From Helicobacter equorum (lineage in GTDB: Bacteria > Campylobacterota > Campylobacteria > Campylobacterales > Helicobacteraceae), in contig NZ_FZPO01000030.1 in NCBI RefSeq assembly GCF_900198655.1, positions 1-64,000 of the forward strand: a stretch of DNA of 64,000 nt. The letters are read 5' to 3'. Under the pieces are notes generated by a model. The model was not told the origin of the DNA and searched no databases. It was given only the letters and a program-made list of their open reading frames with translations. How positions within the stretch are numbered: the stretch's first letter is position 1; each line of letters starts with the position of its first letter. Shown piece by piece: positions 1 to 9,536 of the stretch. The position numbers and the translations under genes are program-made.

Positions 1-741
1 TTTGGGGTTCGGTGTATTTACATCATAACCCACAAATACAAAAACACCAAATACTGCCAAATCTTGCACAGCTCCGCTTTGGATATTTTTGATTGTTACA
101 CCCGTTACACCGCTATTATCACCTTTGATTTCTTCTATTATTGTGGGGGTGATAATCTCTATTTTTGGATTTTCTTTGACATGTTGGATTGTTACAGGTG
201 CAGCACGAAAACCATCTCGTCTATGGATAAGATAGATTTTGTTGCAGATTCTAGAGAGATAGATCGCTTCTTCAAGTGCTGTATCGCCACCGCCAATGAC
301 TGCTACATCTTTACCTTTGTAAAAAAATCCATCACAAGTCGCGCAAGTGCTTACACCACGCCCCCAAAATATATCCTCGCCTTTTACACCAGATCGTTTT
401 GGTCGTCCACCTGCCGCAAAAATCACCGCTTTGGCTTCTACGACTTTGCCATCGCCTTGTGTGATTGTAAAAATATCGCCCTGTTTGCTCACCATACTAA
501 TTTCTGTCATTTCGTGCTTCAATCCGAATCTAAAGCATTGCTCTTGCCATGGCTCCATGAAGTCCAAACCGCTTTTGATTTCTTTGACGCCCGGATAGTT
601 TTCTATTTCACTACTACCTGTGATTTGTCCGCCAGGCATTCCCTTTTCAAATAAAACAACATTTTTTATCCCGCCTCGTGTTGCATATAATCCTGCAGTA
701 AGTCCAGCAGGACCACCACCAATAATTGCTAGATCAATCAT
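1..741 (-). CDS. trxB: Thioredoxin reductase, C-terminus cut by window edge
   Basis: NADPH-dependent flavoprotein that reduces thioredoxin in the cytoplasm. The first 247 residues are present; the frame is still open at base 1, so the last part of the protein lies outside the window. The N-terminal FAD-binding motif GGGPAG is at residues 8-13, the redox-active pair CATC at 133-136 followed by D, and the NADPH-binding [10 protein letters not shown] near 150. This order (FAD, NADPH domain carrying CxxC) is that of low-molecular-weight bacterial TrxB. The ATG at 739-741 is preceded by AAAGGAGATACAA. No thioredoxin gene is visible in the window, but one may lie beyond the left edge. Confidence 0.95.
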   Translation of the reverse strand, partial: MIDLAIIGGGPAGLTAGLYATRGGIKNVVLFEKGMPGGQITGSSEIENYPGVKEIKSGLDFMEPWQEQCFRFGLKHEMTEISMVSKQGDIFTITQGDGKVVEAKAVIFAAGGRPKRSGVKGEDIFWGRGVSTCATCDGFFYKGKDVAVIGGGDTALEEAIYLSRICNKIYLIHRRDGFRAAPVTIQHVKENPKIEIITPTIIEEIKGDNSGVTGVTIKNIQSGAVQDLAVFGVFVFVGYDVNTPNPK

Positions 742-817
742 TTGTATCTCCTTTGTTTTTAGATTAGAGGATTATATGACAATGTCTTAAACAAATGATA
801 TTTTTTGTTATTTATTG

Positions 818-1663
818 CTACCATAGCTGAAATTCTGTTTTTGTATTTTTGTATAAGCTTCGCGATCTTCCACCTATGTCGTATTCGACTGCAAAGCCAT
901 ATTTCACACTTGCCAAGCCAGATTTTTTGATTTTTGCACCCTCATAGGTTTCTTGTGGCACACTAAGCACACCCACTGATCCTCCAGTTCTTGGTGCAAG
1001 TTTTTTATTGACACCTATTTCACTTATCAAATCTCCATCGACATAAAGTGCAAGGTATGTGATTGTAACAAACTCATCTGTTTTGTTACTGATATTAAGA
1101 CCTACACTTCCTTTGCCTAGATTAAAGGCATTTGCACGCAAGATAATATCATCATTTTCTATGCTTACTGCTGGCATAGTTTTGTTGGCAAGCACTACAC
1201 GCGCTGGTGTGTCACCACGATTATTTTTGGCATACATATCTGCACCACTAGAGAGGAGGAGATTTATCATAGCAGTATTTTTTTTGAGCACAGCATAATG
1301 CAAGGGTGTGTTGCCTAAATGTTCATCGGCTACATTGACTTTGGCGCCCTTTTGTATGAGTTCTTTTGCCATACGCACATTACCCAATGCCACAACCTTG
1401 AGTAATGCAGTTTCACCATGGCATATAGCATTAACATCAGCTCCACGCTCTATGAGCAATCCCACAATCTCAATATTACCCTTACGCGCAGCATCATAAA
1501 GTGGTGTGCTACCGCGTAGTCTTGCTTCGACATCGGCTCCTAAGGAAATCCCCTTGCGGACTTCTGTATAGTTATTACTAAATAGCATATTATTGTATCG
1601 ATCATTTGCTCCAAAACTCATACTTCCAAAACTTAAACACATCATTAAGACTACAATTCGCAT
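818..1663 (-). CDS. Exported ankyrin-repeat protein
   Basis: A 281-residue protein with a signal peptide (MRIVVLMMCLSFGSMSFGA), so probably periplasmic, followed by about four ankyrin repeats near residues 22-150. The TPLxxAxxxGNxxxVxxLLxxGADVNA pattern is clear at 51-81 and 118-148. The C-terminal part (about 155-281) has no recognised fold. An upstream in-frame ATG at 1726 would run 53 bases into the HIT gene and bury the signal peptide; the ATG at 1661-1663 is preceded by GGGGAGAAGT and is chosen. It follows the HIT gene by 10 bases, so the two are probably cotranscribed. Ankyrin repeats bind proteins; the partner is unknown. Confidence 0.85.
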   Translation of the reverse strand: MRIVVLMMCLSFGSMSFGANDRYNNMLFSNNYTEVRKGISLGADVEARLRGSTPLYDAARKGNIEIVGLLIERGADVNAICHGETALLKVVALGNVRMAKELIQKGAKVNVADEHLGNTPLHYAVLKKNTAMINLLLSSGADMYAKNNRGDTPARVVLANKTMPAVSIENDDIILRANAFNLGKGSVGLNISNKTDEFVTITYLALYVDGDLISEIGVNKKLAPRTGGSVGVLSVPQETYEGAKIKKSGLASVKYGFAVEYDIGGRSRSLYKNTKTEFQLW

Positions 1664-1673
1664 ACTTCTCCCC

Positions 1674-2159
1674 TTAGTGTAGATGTTTTTTGGCAAGTGT
1701 TGCGATTTTTTCAAAAATTTCATCAAAATCTACTCCATATGTGCGTGCATTAGCCACAGAAGTCATAAAGTTTGTATCTCCTATGTAGCGTGGAACAAAA
1801 TGGATATGGATATGTTCAGGTATTCCTGCTCCACCGGCTTTTTTGATATTCATACCCATATTCACCCCACTAGCACCATATTCATACAAGATTCCAAAGG
1901 CTCTTTGACTTAGGGTTTGTATGTGTATCCAAACTTTAGAATCTAATAATTCTGGTGAATCACAATGTGTGTGTGGGATAAGCATAAAATGTCCGGGCGT
2001 GTAAGGATAGAGATTCATCACACCAAAACAGACTTCATCACGATAAAATACGCGGTTTTTCTTGTCTGATTCAGGAGAAGCGCTAATGGCGCAAAATACA
2101 CAAGATGTATCCTTTGATCCAAAATATTCTTTGCGCCACGGAGCATAGATTCTTTGCAT
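1674..2159 (-). CDS. HIT-family nucleotide hydrolase/transferase
   Basis: A 161-residue histidine-triad protein. A CVFC pair sits at residues 20-23 (zinc-binding in many HIT proteins) and the triad HIHIH at 116-120 follows GIPEH, the usual context. Such proteins hydrolyse or transfer on nucleotide phosphates (Ap4A, AMP-lysine and similar); the substrate cannot be read from sequence. Two starts are possible; the ATG at 2159 has AAAGGAGAGTG directly upstream, while the one at 2192 overlaps murF. It lies 10 bases after murF, and the ddl-hydrolase-murF-HIT order is a known Helicobacter arrangement. Confidence 0.88.
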   Translation of the reverse strand: MQRIYAPWRKEYFGSKDTSCVFCAISASPESDKKNRVFYRDEVCFGVMNLYPYTPGHFMLIPHTHCDSPELLDSKVWIHIQTLSQRAFGILYEYGASGVNMGMNIKKAGGAGIPEHIHIHFVPRYIGDTNFMTSVANARTYGVDFDEIFEKIATLAKKHLH

Positions 2160-2169
2160 CACTCTCCTT

Positions 2170-3642
2170 TTAAATGAAGTTTGGTGCATCATTACTAAAA
2201 AGAATAAGATCGCCAGGCAAAGTGCAAGCCTTAAGCATACTCTCTAGGGATTCTTTACTATGGAGGATAATTTTTTGTGCTTTTGAAATATGTTTAGAAA
2301 ATATTTTTGCATTGAGAGTGCCAGTGATAATAATAATATCAAAAACTTTGTCAAAATATCTTGCAAGTTCTATATTAGATTCTTGATTGCTCTCTACAAT
2401 ACCCGGTGTTACGACAACTTTTCGCCCTTCATATAATGATGCCAAACGCGCAGCTTCTAGCATACCTTTGAGATTGCCATTGAAACTATCATCAAGGATA
2501 AGTTTTTGATTTGTGAAAATCTTTTGTAAACGATGTGGCACTGGTTCAAATTTGCTAACGCTATGTTGGATATCGCTCATACGCATACCAAGTTCTAATG
2601 CCATACTAACAGCAGCAGCAATATTTCCGACATTAAAAGCCCCTAAGATTTGCGTGTGGAATGGATACCAATTTCCCTTATATTCTAGTTCAAAGCTTGT
2701 GCCCTCTAGCGTGGCTTTGATCTTTCTACAACCAGTAGGATAGAGACTAATAAGTTTCTTTTTTTGTGAATCTAAATCCTTTGGTAGGGTATTTTGTTCA
2801 AATACAAAGGCTTTTCTAAGGCGTGAAGAATTGAGAATTTCAAACTTTGTATTTGTGATATTTTCTAGTGTTTTAAAATATTCTAAATGTTGTGCACCTA
2901 CTTCGCCAATTATTGCGTATTGTGGTTGTAAAAATTGTGTGATTTCATCAATATCTCCCTTAAGGCGCGCTCCTGCTTCAGCAAGATAAATATTTACACT
3001 ATAATCAAGATTCTCATTAACATCTGCCATAATACCTGTAAGCGTATTGACACTACGCGGTGTCGCATAGACACTAAAGTGTGTGCTTAGAATCTGTTGC
3101 AAGAAATTTTTGATACTTGTTTTACCAAAGCTTGCAGTGATAGCGATAATTTTGAGGCGACTCATCACTCCTAGCTTGTCTTTGGCGATTTGTCTGTATT
3201 GCTTGAGTAGCACACGTTCATAGAGATTGGATACCACTAGTGCAAACACCAACGGCAAGAGATTCATAAAAGGGGTAGAGGTTTCAAATAAGATTCCCAA
3301 CCCTTCATTAAGCAGGATAAAAAGTAAGCATAAGGCAAAAAAGCGTTGCACACGTTTGGTAAACTTGAGTGGCTTATCTTGTTTAAAACGCCATATTCCA
3401 AGGGCTATAAGCAAAGTAAGGGCAATGAGCATGACATATTCTGTATATCCTTGAATCTGTAGCGCAGTGGCAAGAGAAAGTGGCAAGAGAAAAAACCATA
3501 TATGCCACATAAGCTTATGGTGCATAAAAATAATGCGATACAAGCTGTAGTTATACCATTGCAAGAGTGTAATCAGATAATATGCAAACTCAAAATTTAG
3601 CAAAAATCTTGCCACGATACCGATAAAATACTCTATAGTCAT
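2170..3642 (-). CDS. murF: UDP-MurNAc-tripeptide--D-Ala-D-Ala ligase MurF
   Basis: Adds D-Ala-D-Ala to the UDP-MurNAc-tripeptide, the last cytoplasmic step of peptidoglycan precursor synthesis. At 490 residues it is longer than the E. coli enzyme because residues 1-150 carry several hydrophobic segments, as in other Helicobacter MurF proteins; it is therefore probably membrane-tethered. The ATP-binding loop is ITASFGKTS at 167-176, a variant of GTNGKT. The central ligase domain and the C-terminal domain (DSFNGN near 400, then VVVTPGIVE) follow. It sits downstream of ddl, which makes its substrate D-Ala-D-Ala. Confidence 0.93.
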   Translation of the reverse strand: MTIEYFIGIVARFLLNFEFAYYLITLLQWYNYSLYRIIFMHHKLMWHIWFFLLPLSLATALQIQGYTEYVMLIALTLLIALGIWRFKQDKPLKFTKRVQRFFALCLLFILLNEGLGILFETSTPFMNLLPLVFALVVSNLYERVLLKQYRQIAKDKLGVMSRLKIIAITASFGKTSIKNFLQQILSTHFSVYATPRSVNTLTGIMADVNENLDYSVNIYLAEAGARLKGDIDEITQFLQPQYAIIGEVGAQHLEYFKTLENITNTKFEILNSSRLRKAFVFEQNTLPKDLDSQKKKLISLYPTGCRKIKATLEGTSFELEYKGNWYPFHTQILGAFNVGNIAAAVSMALELGMRMSDIQHSVSKFEPVPHRLQKIFTNQKLILDDSFNGNLKGMLEAARLASLYEGRKVVVTPGIVESNQESNIELARYFDKVFDIIIITGTLNAKIFSKHISKAQKIILHSKESLESMLKACTLPGDLILFSNDAPNFI

Positions 3643-3652
3643 ACTTTCTCAC

Positions 3653-3922
3653 TTATTTTAAAATTACAAATCCACTAAATTCACGCGGTGCTATTTTTTG
3701 GGATTGTATATGCATTACATCGGAACGCTCTGGGCCACTTTTTAAATATTGCATAAATGCATCGAGCACTTTTTGTTCCCCTTGGGCATAGATTTCTACA
3801 CTACCATCTTCAAGGTTGCGTGTGCTTCCTTGTATAGAAAGTTTGTCGGCGTGGTATTTGGCAAACTTTCTATATCCCACGCCTTGCACTTTTCCAAAAA
3901 CTAAGATGTAATATGTTTGCAT
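3653..3922 (-). CDS. acyP: Acylphosphatase
   Basis: An 89-residue acylphosphatase, a small cytoplasmic enzyme that hydrolyses carboxyl-phosphate bonds. The signature GKVQGVGYRKF spans residues 10-20 with the phosphate-binding Arg at 18; the catalytic Asn is N36 in GSTRNLEDGSVE. The family usually has GWVRN; the Trp-Val to Ser-Thr change just before RN is unusual but leaves the catalytic residues intact. Its start overlaps the end of the upstream hydrolase gene by 22 bases, indicating translational coupling. It is followed by murF after 10 bases. Confidence 0.9.
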   Translation of the reverse strand: MQTYYILVFGKVQGVGYRKFAKYHADKLSIQGSTRNLEDGSVEIYAQGEQKVLDAFMQYLKSGPERSDVMHIQSQKIAPREFSGFVILK

Positions 3923-4677
3923 TTATACTCCTTGTGTGATATGGCATTTTGATAAAGAGATTCTATTTTGTTGGCTTGTTTGAGAAAAAAGAAATGATCC
4001 CCTTCAAGCGCGAAAAAATGGCTATTGGCTAAAAGCGAGGCTATTTGTTCTCCACTGCTTAGTGGCGTAACACTATCATCTTTGCCCCAAAATATATAGG
4101 CTTGTGCTTTACATTGCAAAAACAAGGGGCTAAAATCCTCATCTACCACATTTTTAAAGGTTTGATACATTACTTCATTGAGGTTGTCGGCGTCTTTGGA
4201 TCGCAAAAAGGTTGCTTTGATGCCAAGGCTTTTGCAAAGTTTTGCAAGGAATATTTTGGCACGCACTTTAAGGGATTTTTGGACTACTATCCCCGCACTG
4301 CTTAAGAGAATAAGTTGTGTCTTGGCAAGAATGGTCGCAATCTTGCCACCAAAGGAATGCCCGACCATAATGTATTCTTGTGAATCTAGCTCATTAAAAT
4401 GTGTGCGTGTATAAGAAAGAAAAGATTCTATAATATTGGCATAATCGTGTGTGTGGAGAATGTGGGTATTTGGACTTGCTCCAAAACCGGGTAAATCAAT
4501 ATAAAGATGCACATAATCTCTAAAACTTTCCCCAAAAGCAAGTTTCATAAGCTCCTTGTTGCTTCCCCACCCATGCAAAAACACAAGCACACCACGAGGA
4601 TTTGTAATATGTAGATTCTGTAATGCATAACTAATAGCAAAAGTGTTATGGTGATAAGAGATTTGTGCGCTTGCCAT
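3901..4677 (-). CDS. Alpha/beta-hydrolase fold protein
   Basis: A 258-residue soluble alpha/beta hydrolase. The oxyanion region is LHGWGSN near residue 35, the nucleophile elbow GHSFGG puts Ser at 108, the acid is D200 or D201 in WGKDDSVTPL, and His is at 228 in EGDHFFF. All three catalytic residues are therefore present. The substrate is unknown; relatives are loosely annotated as meta-cleavage-product or carboxylester hydrolases. It lies between ddl (5 bases upstream) and acyP/murF in a peptidoglycan-precursor operon, but nothing in the sequence ties it to cell wall chemistry. Confidence 0.85.
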   Translation of the reverse strand: MASAQISYHHNTFAISYALQNLHITNPRGVLVFLHGWGSNKELMKLAFGESFRDYVHLYIDLPGFGASPNTHILHTHDYANIIESFLSYTRTHFNELDSQEYIMVGHSFGGKIATILAKTQLILLSSAGIVVQKSLKVRAKIFLAKLCKSLGIKATFLRSKDADNLNEVMYQTFKNVVDEDFSPLFLQCKAQAYIFWGKDDSVTPLSSGEQIASLLANSHFFALEGDHFFFLKQANKIESLYQNAISHKEYKCKHITS

Positions 4678-4682
4678 AACGT

Positions 4683-5732
4683 TTATTTACCCTTCGCTCT
4701 TTGGATTTGCTCTATATATTTATAGCTTGGCTTAATACGCTTTGAATGCGGGAGATTTGCACTAAGTGCTTGGAGAGTGCCTAGAAAATCTGCAAAAAGA
4801 TAATGTGCACCAGAACCAGGGATCGGGTTAATCTCATTGAGATAGACACGATCTTGTATCACAAAAAAATCACAGCGTATCAGTGCACCTTCAAATGCAT
4901 CAGTGTAGATTTTTTTGAAATTTTCTTGCAATTCTTGCTCTAGTGCAGGGGATATATCAGCGCGTAGCACTTGTTGTGTGCGTGAAAAATCTAAATATTT
5001 GTCCTCAAAATTTAAAAATTGTTTTTTACAAGGTTCTTCAACGATAGAAAAAACCCATCCTTCCCCAATCTTGCACCCTGCGAGATTATATTCTTTGACA
5101 TTTTCGATAAATGGCTCAACAAGCACACGCGTATCATATTCAAACGCACTATCAAGTCCATAGCGTAATTCGCTTTCTTGCGTGACTACGCTCACGCCAA
5201 TAGAGCTACCAAGTCTTGCAGGTTTAATAATCACAGGATATGGGATTGTAAGTGTCGGTGTGTTTTGTTGTGTGAGTATTTGAGATTCTAGAGTGAGCAC
5301 ATCCCTTTGGGTTGCAAAAAGCTTTGTGAGGGATTTATCAAAACTCAAAACACAAGCTTGCACGCGTGGTGCGATATAAGGGATTGTAAAAAATTCACAA
5401 AGCGCACTTAGTGTGCCATCTTCGCCATCAGCCCCATGTATGAGGCTATATAAAACTGCAATTTTAAGAATCTTTGGTTTATTAAATAAGCCCTGTGGAT
5501 AGTAAAAACCACCATTGCCTAAAAAGAGTTCTTTGGCTTTTGTTTTATATAAGCCTTGGGCAAAAAATGAAGATTTCATATATTCGTGTGAAATAAGCCA
5601 AAAGCGATGATTGCCGTCTAAGAAAATATAGTGCTCTATGTATGCTCCAAGCGTTTTTTTTAGTGCAATTGTGCTAACAATGCTAATCTCATGCTCATAA
5701 CTTGCTCCACCAAATACTATACCAATACCCAT
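4683..5732 (-). CDS. ddl: D-alanine--D-alanine ligase
   Basis: ATP-grasp ligase that joins two D-alanines for the peptidoglycan stem peptide; cytoplasmic. Its 349 residues include the N-terminal GIVFGGASYEHEIS, the ATP-grasp core (PVIIKPARLGSSIGV), and the C-terminal LNEINPIPGSGAHYLF with the metal-binding NEINP. Two adjacent ATGs lie at 5735 and 5732; AAGGA is only 2 bases before the first, so the second is the more probable start. It is the first gene of the ddl-hydrolase-acyP-murF-HIT-ankyrin series. Confidence 0.94.
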   Translation of the reverse strand: MGIGIVFGGASYEHEISIVSTIALKKTLGAYIEHYIFLDGNHRFWLISHEYMKSSFFAQGLYKTKAKELFLGNGGFYYPQGLFNKPKILKIAVLYSLIHGADGEDGTLSALCEFFTIPYIAPRVQACVLSFDKSLTKLFATQRDVLTLESQILTQQNTPTLTIPYPVIIKPARLGSSIGVSVVTQESELRYGLDSAFEYDTRVLVEPFIENVKEYNLAGCKIGEGWVFSIVEEPCKKQFLNFEDKYLDFSRTQQVLRADISPALEQELQENFKKIYTDAFEGALIRCDFFVIQDRVYLNEINPIPGSGAHYLFADFLGTLQALSANLPHSKRIKPSYKYIEQIQRAKGK

Positions 5733-5790
5733 CATATTCCTTTGCTACAATTTGAGGCTGGATTGTAGCTTGAAATAACTAAAAAGATTA

Positions 5791-6915
5791 TTATGTGCGT
5801 TTGTTTGTGAGGTTTTTACCAAAAGCTATGCATGGCTTTTCGATGTATTTATGTAAGAGATAGGCAAAAGCCACGACAACACAGAGATTAGCCAATAGAT
5901 AAAGGTTTGCTAAAAGAGGATTACCAAAATTTATATAAAACCTTTCGTTTATGAAATTAGTCTGCGCATAGCCATATTTGACAAAGAATCTTGGCAACAC
6001 ACCAAAGATTCCTATAATAAAAGCGTGGGAGATATAGATACTATATGAGAGTGTGCCAAGAAATCTAAACAATCTAGTTTCTACTATATAGGTAATCCCC
6101 CCCCCCCTATAGGCTGTATTTTTCCAATATGAGCTTAGCCCAAAGATAAGCACTAAGCCACTAAAGACAAACACTGCATATTGTTCCTGATTACAAGTAA
6201 TGATATAGACACTTACAATAATCATAAGAGCTTCTAGGATTGTAAGCAATAATGGTGACAAGGGTTTTGTTTTACAGATGGTAAAAACCCAATACACAAG
6301 CACACCACTACAAAAATATAAAATACCAGAGACACCCTCGATCCTTATAAATCCTATAAGATGAAAATATGCAAAGCTAGCACTAAGAAGCATAATTCCA
6401 TAACGCGCAAATTTTGGGATACACATTAAGATTCCAAAAAATATATAGAGATACCATTCTACACTTAAACTCCAAGCGGGGTAATTAAATGAGAGTGGAT
6501 ATGTCCAAGAGAGCCAAGATTGTAGCAATAAACAGGTTGGTAGTATCTGATCTATACCATTTGTTTTACTAAAGGGAGGGTTATTGAAAACCCCAAATTG
6601 GGAGTAAAATACATACTTAAGATATTCTAAAATAAGAAACGCAAGTAGCACGAGATAATATAAAGGTAGGATTCTAAAGCCTCGTGCAATCATGAAACGC
6701 TTGAAGGTAAAAGTAGCTGTATCATAGGCATAGACTATAACAAAACCACTTAATACAAAGAAAAAAGGTACAAATAGTGAGGAGTGGCGAAAAAAATCCC
6801 ACTCACTCACAGCTGAACTAATGGACAAATGAAAGATTACCACGCTAATAGCAGCAATTCCTCTAAAACTATCTAATGCGCCTAAGTGTATGTTTTTATT
6901 CCCATGTATCATCAT
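5791..6915 (-). CDS. Membrane acyltransferase (acyltransferase-3 family), phase-variable, ON
   Basis: A 374-residue polytopic membrane protein of the acyltransferase-3 (OafA-like) family, which O-acylates surface sugars or peptidoglycan. The N-terminal FRGIAAISVVIFHLS carries the family's Arg and conserved His, followed by about ten hydrophobic segments. A run of 11 G on the coding strand (6097-6107) encodes RGGGI in the middle of the gene; gain or loss of one G would truncate the protein. With 11 G the frame is open from end to end. The start lies directly after the nifU stop with no good ribosome-binding site, so translation may depend on coupling. The substrate is not determinable. Confidence 0.87.
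   Translation of the reverse strand: MMIHGNKNIHLGALDSFRGIAAISVVIFHLSISSAVSEWDFFRHSSLFVPFFFVLSGFVIVYAYDTATFTFKRFMIARGFRILPLYYLVLLAFLILEYLKYVFYSQFGVFNNPPFSKTNGIDQILPTCLLLQSWLSWTYPLSFNYPAWSLSVEWYLYIFFGILMCIPKFARYGIMLLSASFAYFHLIGFIRIEGVSGILYFCSGVLVYWVFTICKTKPLSPLLLTILEALMIIVSVYIITCNQEQYAVFVFSGLVLIFGLSSYWKNTAYRGGGITYIVETRLFRFLGTLSYSIYISHAFIIGIFGVLPRFFVKYGYAQTNFINERFYINFGNPLLANLYLLANLCVVVAFAYLLHKYIEKPCIAFGKNLTNKRT
6097..6107 (-). repeat. Homopolymer run G11 (coding strand), ON
   Basis: Eleven C on the plus strand, eleven G on the coding strand of the acyltransferase at 5791-6915. Reading AGG GGG GGG GGG ATT keeps the frame. Slipped-strand mispairing at such runs is the usual source of phase variation in Helicobacter and Campylobacter. 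Confidence 0.9.
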
Positions 6916-6917
6916 TA

Positions 6918-7898
6918 TTAGATTGGAAATACGCGGATATTTGGATCAAGGTTTTCTTGCAATACAGATTCTATAGCAAAGAGTGTCCCTGTCGCCCCAC
7001 TTGCACAACCACTGCATGCTCCAAGATAGCGTATATACACATCAATATATCCATCACTAGAATCTTTGATATCCAAAATTTCCATATTGCCACCATCCAT
7101 CATAAGCATTGGTCGCACTTGCGCATCAATAAGAGAATCTACTGCTTTAACTTTTTGCACCATTGTCATATCTTTAAACGCTAATTCTCCACTCGCACTT
7201 TTTGCGACATTATCTTTGAGTGCCTCGCGATCCATTTCTGCACGCACATCAGCAAGAATATCCACAAGGTAATATTCACGCTTTTCGTGTCCACCAGGTT
7301 TGACACAACTTTTGCAAAATGCCCCTGCCTTAGTGTAGTTTGTGATTTCTTCTACGGTTTTAAGATCATTAAGCTTAATAACTTCTTTGATTGTTGAAAG
7401 ACTTACGCGTGCACATTCACATACAATGATTTCATTTTCAAAGTCTTCCTCACTTTTGCCTAAATATATTCCTGCTGCTTTTTTGATTACGTCATATGCC
7501 ATAACCGAACAATGCATTTTTTGCCCTGGGACAGCTGGTGTATCAGGATCATCACGCAACGCGCGCTCCACATCAAGATTAGTAATCTTAACAACATCTT
7601 GCACTTTTTTGCCAAGACAAAGTTCTACCATCATATCGCTACTTGCAATAGCCGTGCCACAGCCAAAGCTTTTAAATTTCGCATCAATAATCACATCATT
7701 TGAATCTACAAGCCAATACAATCGCACCGCATCACCACAAGATTCTGCACCATAGTCTGCAACGATAAGTTTTGCACCTCTAGCATCTGCATCTTTTTGT
7801 GTCAACACGCCTAAATGTGTAGGATTATCCATTCTTTCACTCACTTTTTTGCTATATGCGTCCCAAAGAGCACCACCGAGTAAGTCATTTTTTGCCAT
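6918..7898 (-). CDS. nifU: Fe-S cluster scaffold NifU
   Basis: A 326-residue three-part scaffold on which Fe-S clusters are built from sulfide delivered by NifS. The N-terminal IscU-like domain has C54, C80 and C130; the central BFD-type [2Fe-2S] domain has C160, C162, C195 and C198; the C-terminal NifU domain has C295-x2-C298 in GACSGCASG. In Helicobacter this NIF-type pair serves general Fe-S assembly rather than nitrogen fixation. It lies 166 bases downstream of nifS, separated by a hairpin. The ATG follows TAAGGAACAAAT. Confidence 0.95.
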   Translation of the reverse strand: MAKNDLLGGALWDAYSKKVSERMDNPTHLGVLTQKDADARGAKLIVADYGAESCGDAVRLYWLVDSNDVIIDAKFKSFGCGTAIASSDMMVELCLGKKVQDVVKITNLDVERALRDDPDTPAVPGQKMHCSVMAYDVIKKAAGIYLGKSEEDFENEIIVCECARVSLSTIKEVIKLNDLKTVEEITNYTKAGAFCKSCVKPGGHEKREYYLVDILADVRAEMDREALKDNVAKSASGELAFKDMTMVQKVKAVDSLIDAQVRPMLMMDGGNMEILDIKDSSDGYIDVYIRYLGACSGCASGATGTLFAIESVLQENLDPNIRVFPI

Positions 7899-8025
7899 AT
7901 TTGTTCCTTAATTGTTATTATGTTAAGAATTTGTTTTGTGTATTCATTTGTAATGATTAGCACAATTTTGGACGGATGCTTTCTGCCCAAAAGTGTACCA
8001 AGCAACTTTAACTTGACTTAAGGAA

Positions 8026-8058
8026 TTAAGAGAATCTAATTGTACCGGATTCTCTTAA
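8026..8058. other. Inverted repeat between nifS and nifU
   Basis: TTAAGAGAATC at 8026-8036 is perfectly complementary to GATTCTCTTAA at 8048-8058, with an 11-base loop. It lies just after the nifS stop in the nifS-to-nifU gap. There is no clean T-run after it in the transcribed direction, so it may be a partial terminator, an RNA-stability hairpin or a processing site that sets unequal nifS and nifU levels. Confidence 0.55.
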
Positions 8059-8064
8059 TGTCAT

Positions 8065-9252
<1,188 letters not shown>

Positions 9253-9481
9253 TTAGAAAAATATTGTCTAAGTTTACAGGGGATAAAACGCGTGGATTTT
9301 ACACAATCTTTATTAATATATAGTTGTCCTTTTTTGAATCTAAAAAATATTTTGGGTATCAAAATTGCTTTGTGCAATTCAGTAAACATATATTAAAGAG
9401 TTATTTATATTTAGGGAGAGCTAGTAGAAAACTATGGAATAGAAAATGCAGGTTTTTGACATGGACATTACATTTTATTAT

Positions 9482-9487
9482 TATAAT
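9482..9487 (+). promoter_or_regulatory. -10 box upstream of flgL
   Basis: TATAAT in an AT-rich stretch 49 bases before the flgL ATG. TTGACA lies at 9456-9461, a spacing of 20, longer than ideal; Campylobacterota promoters often lack a strict -35. No clear sigma-54 (GG-N10-GC) site was seen nearer the gene. Confidence 0.45.
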
Positions 9488-9536
9488 TGCGATAGTTGTG
9501 TAGAGTTTTACCTTTTGTAAGGGGGTTGTGAGAATA

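Noticed and set aside
64-654. A 196-codon plus-strand frame over the trxB end
   Set aside because: Antisense shadow of the trxB frame, which has clear FAD and CxxC motifs on the other strand.
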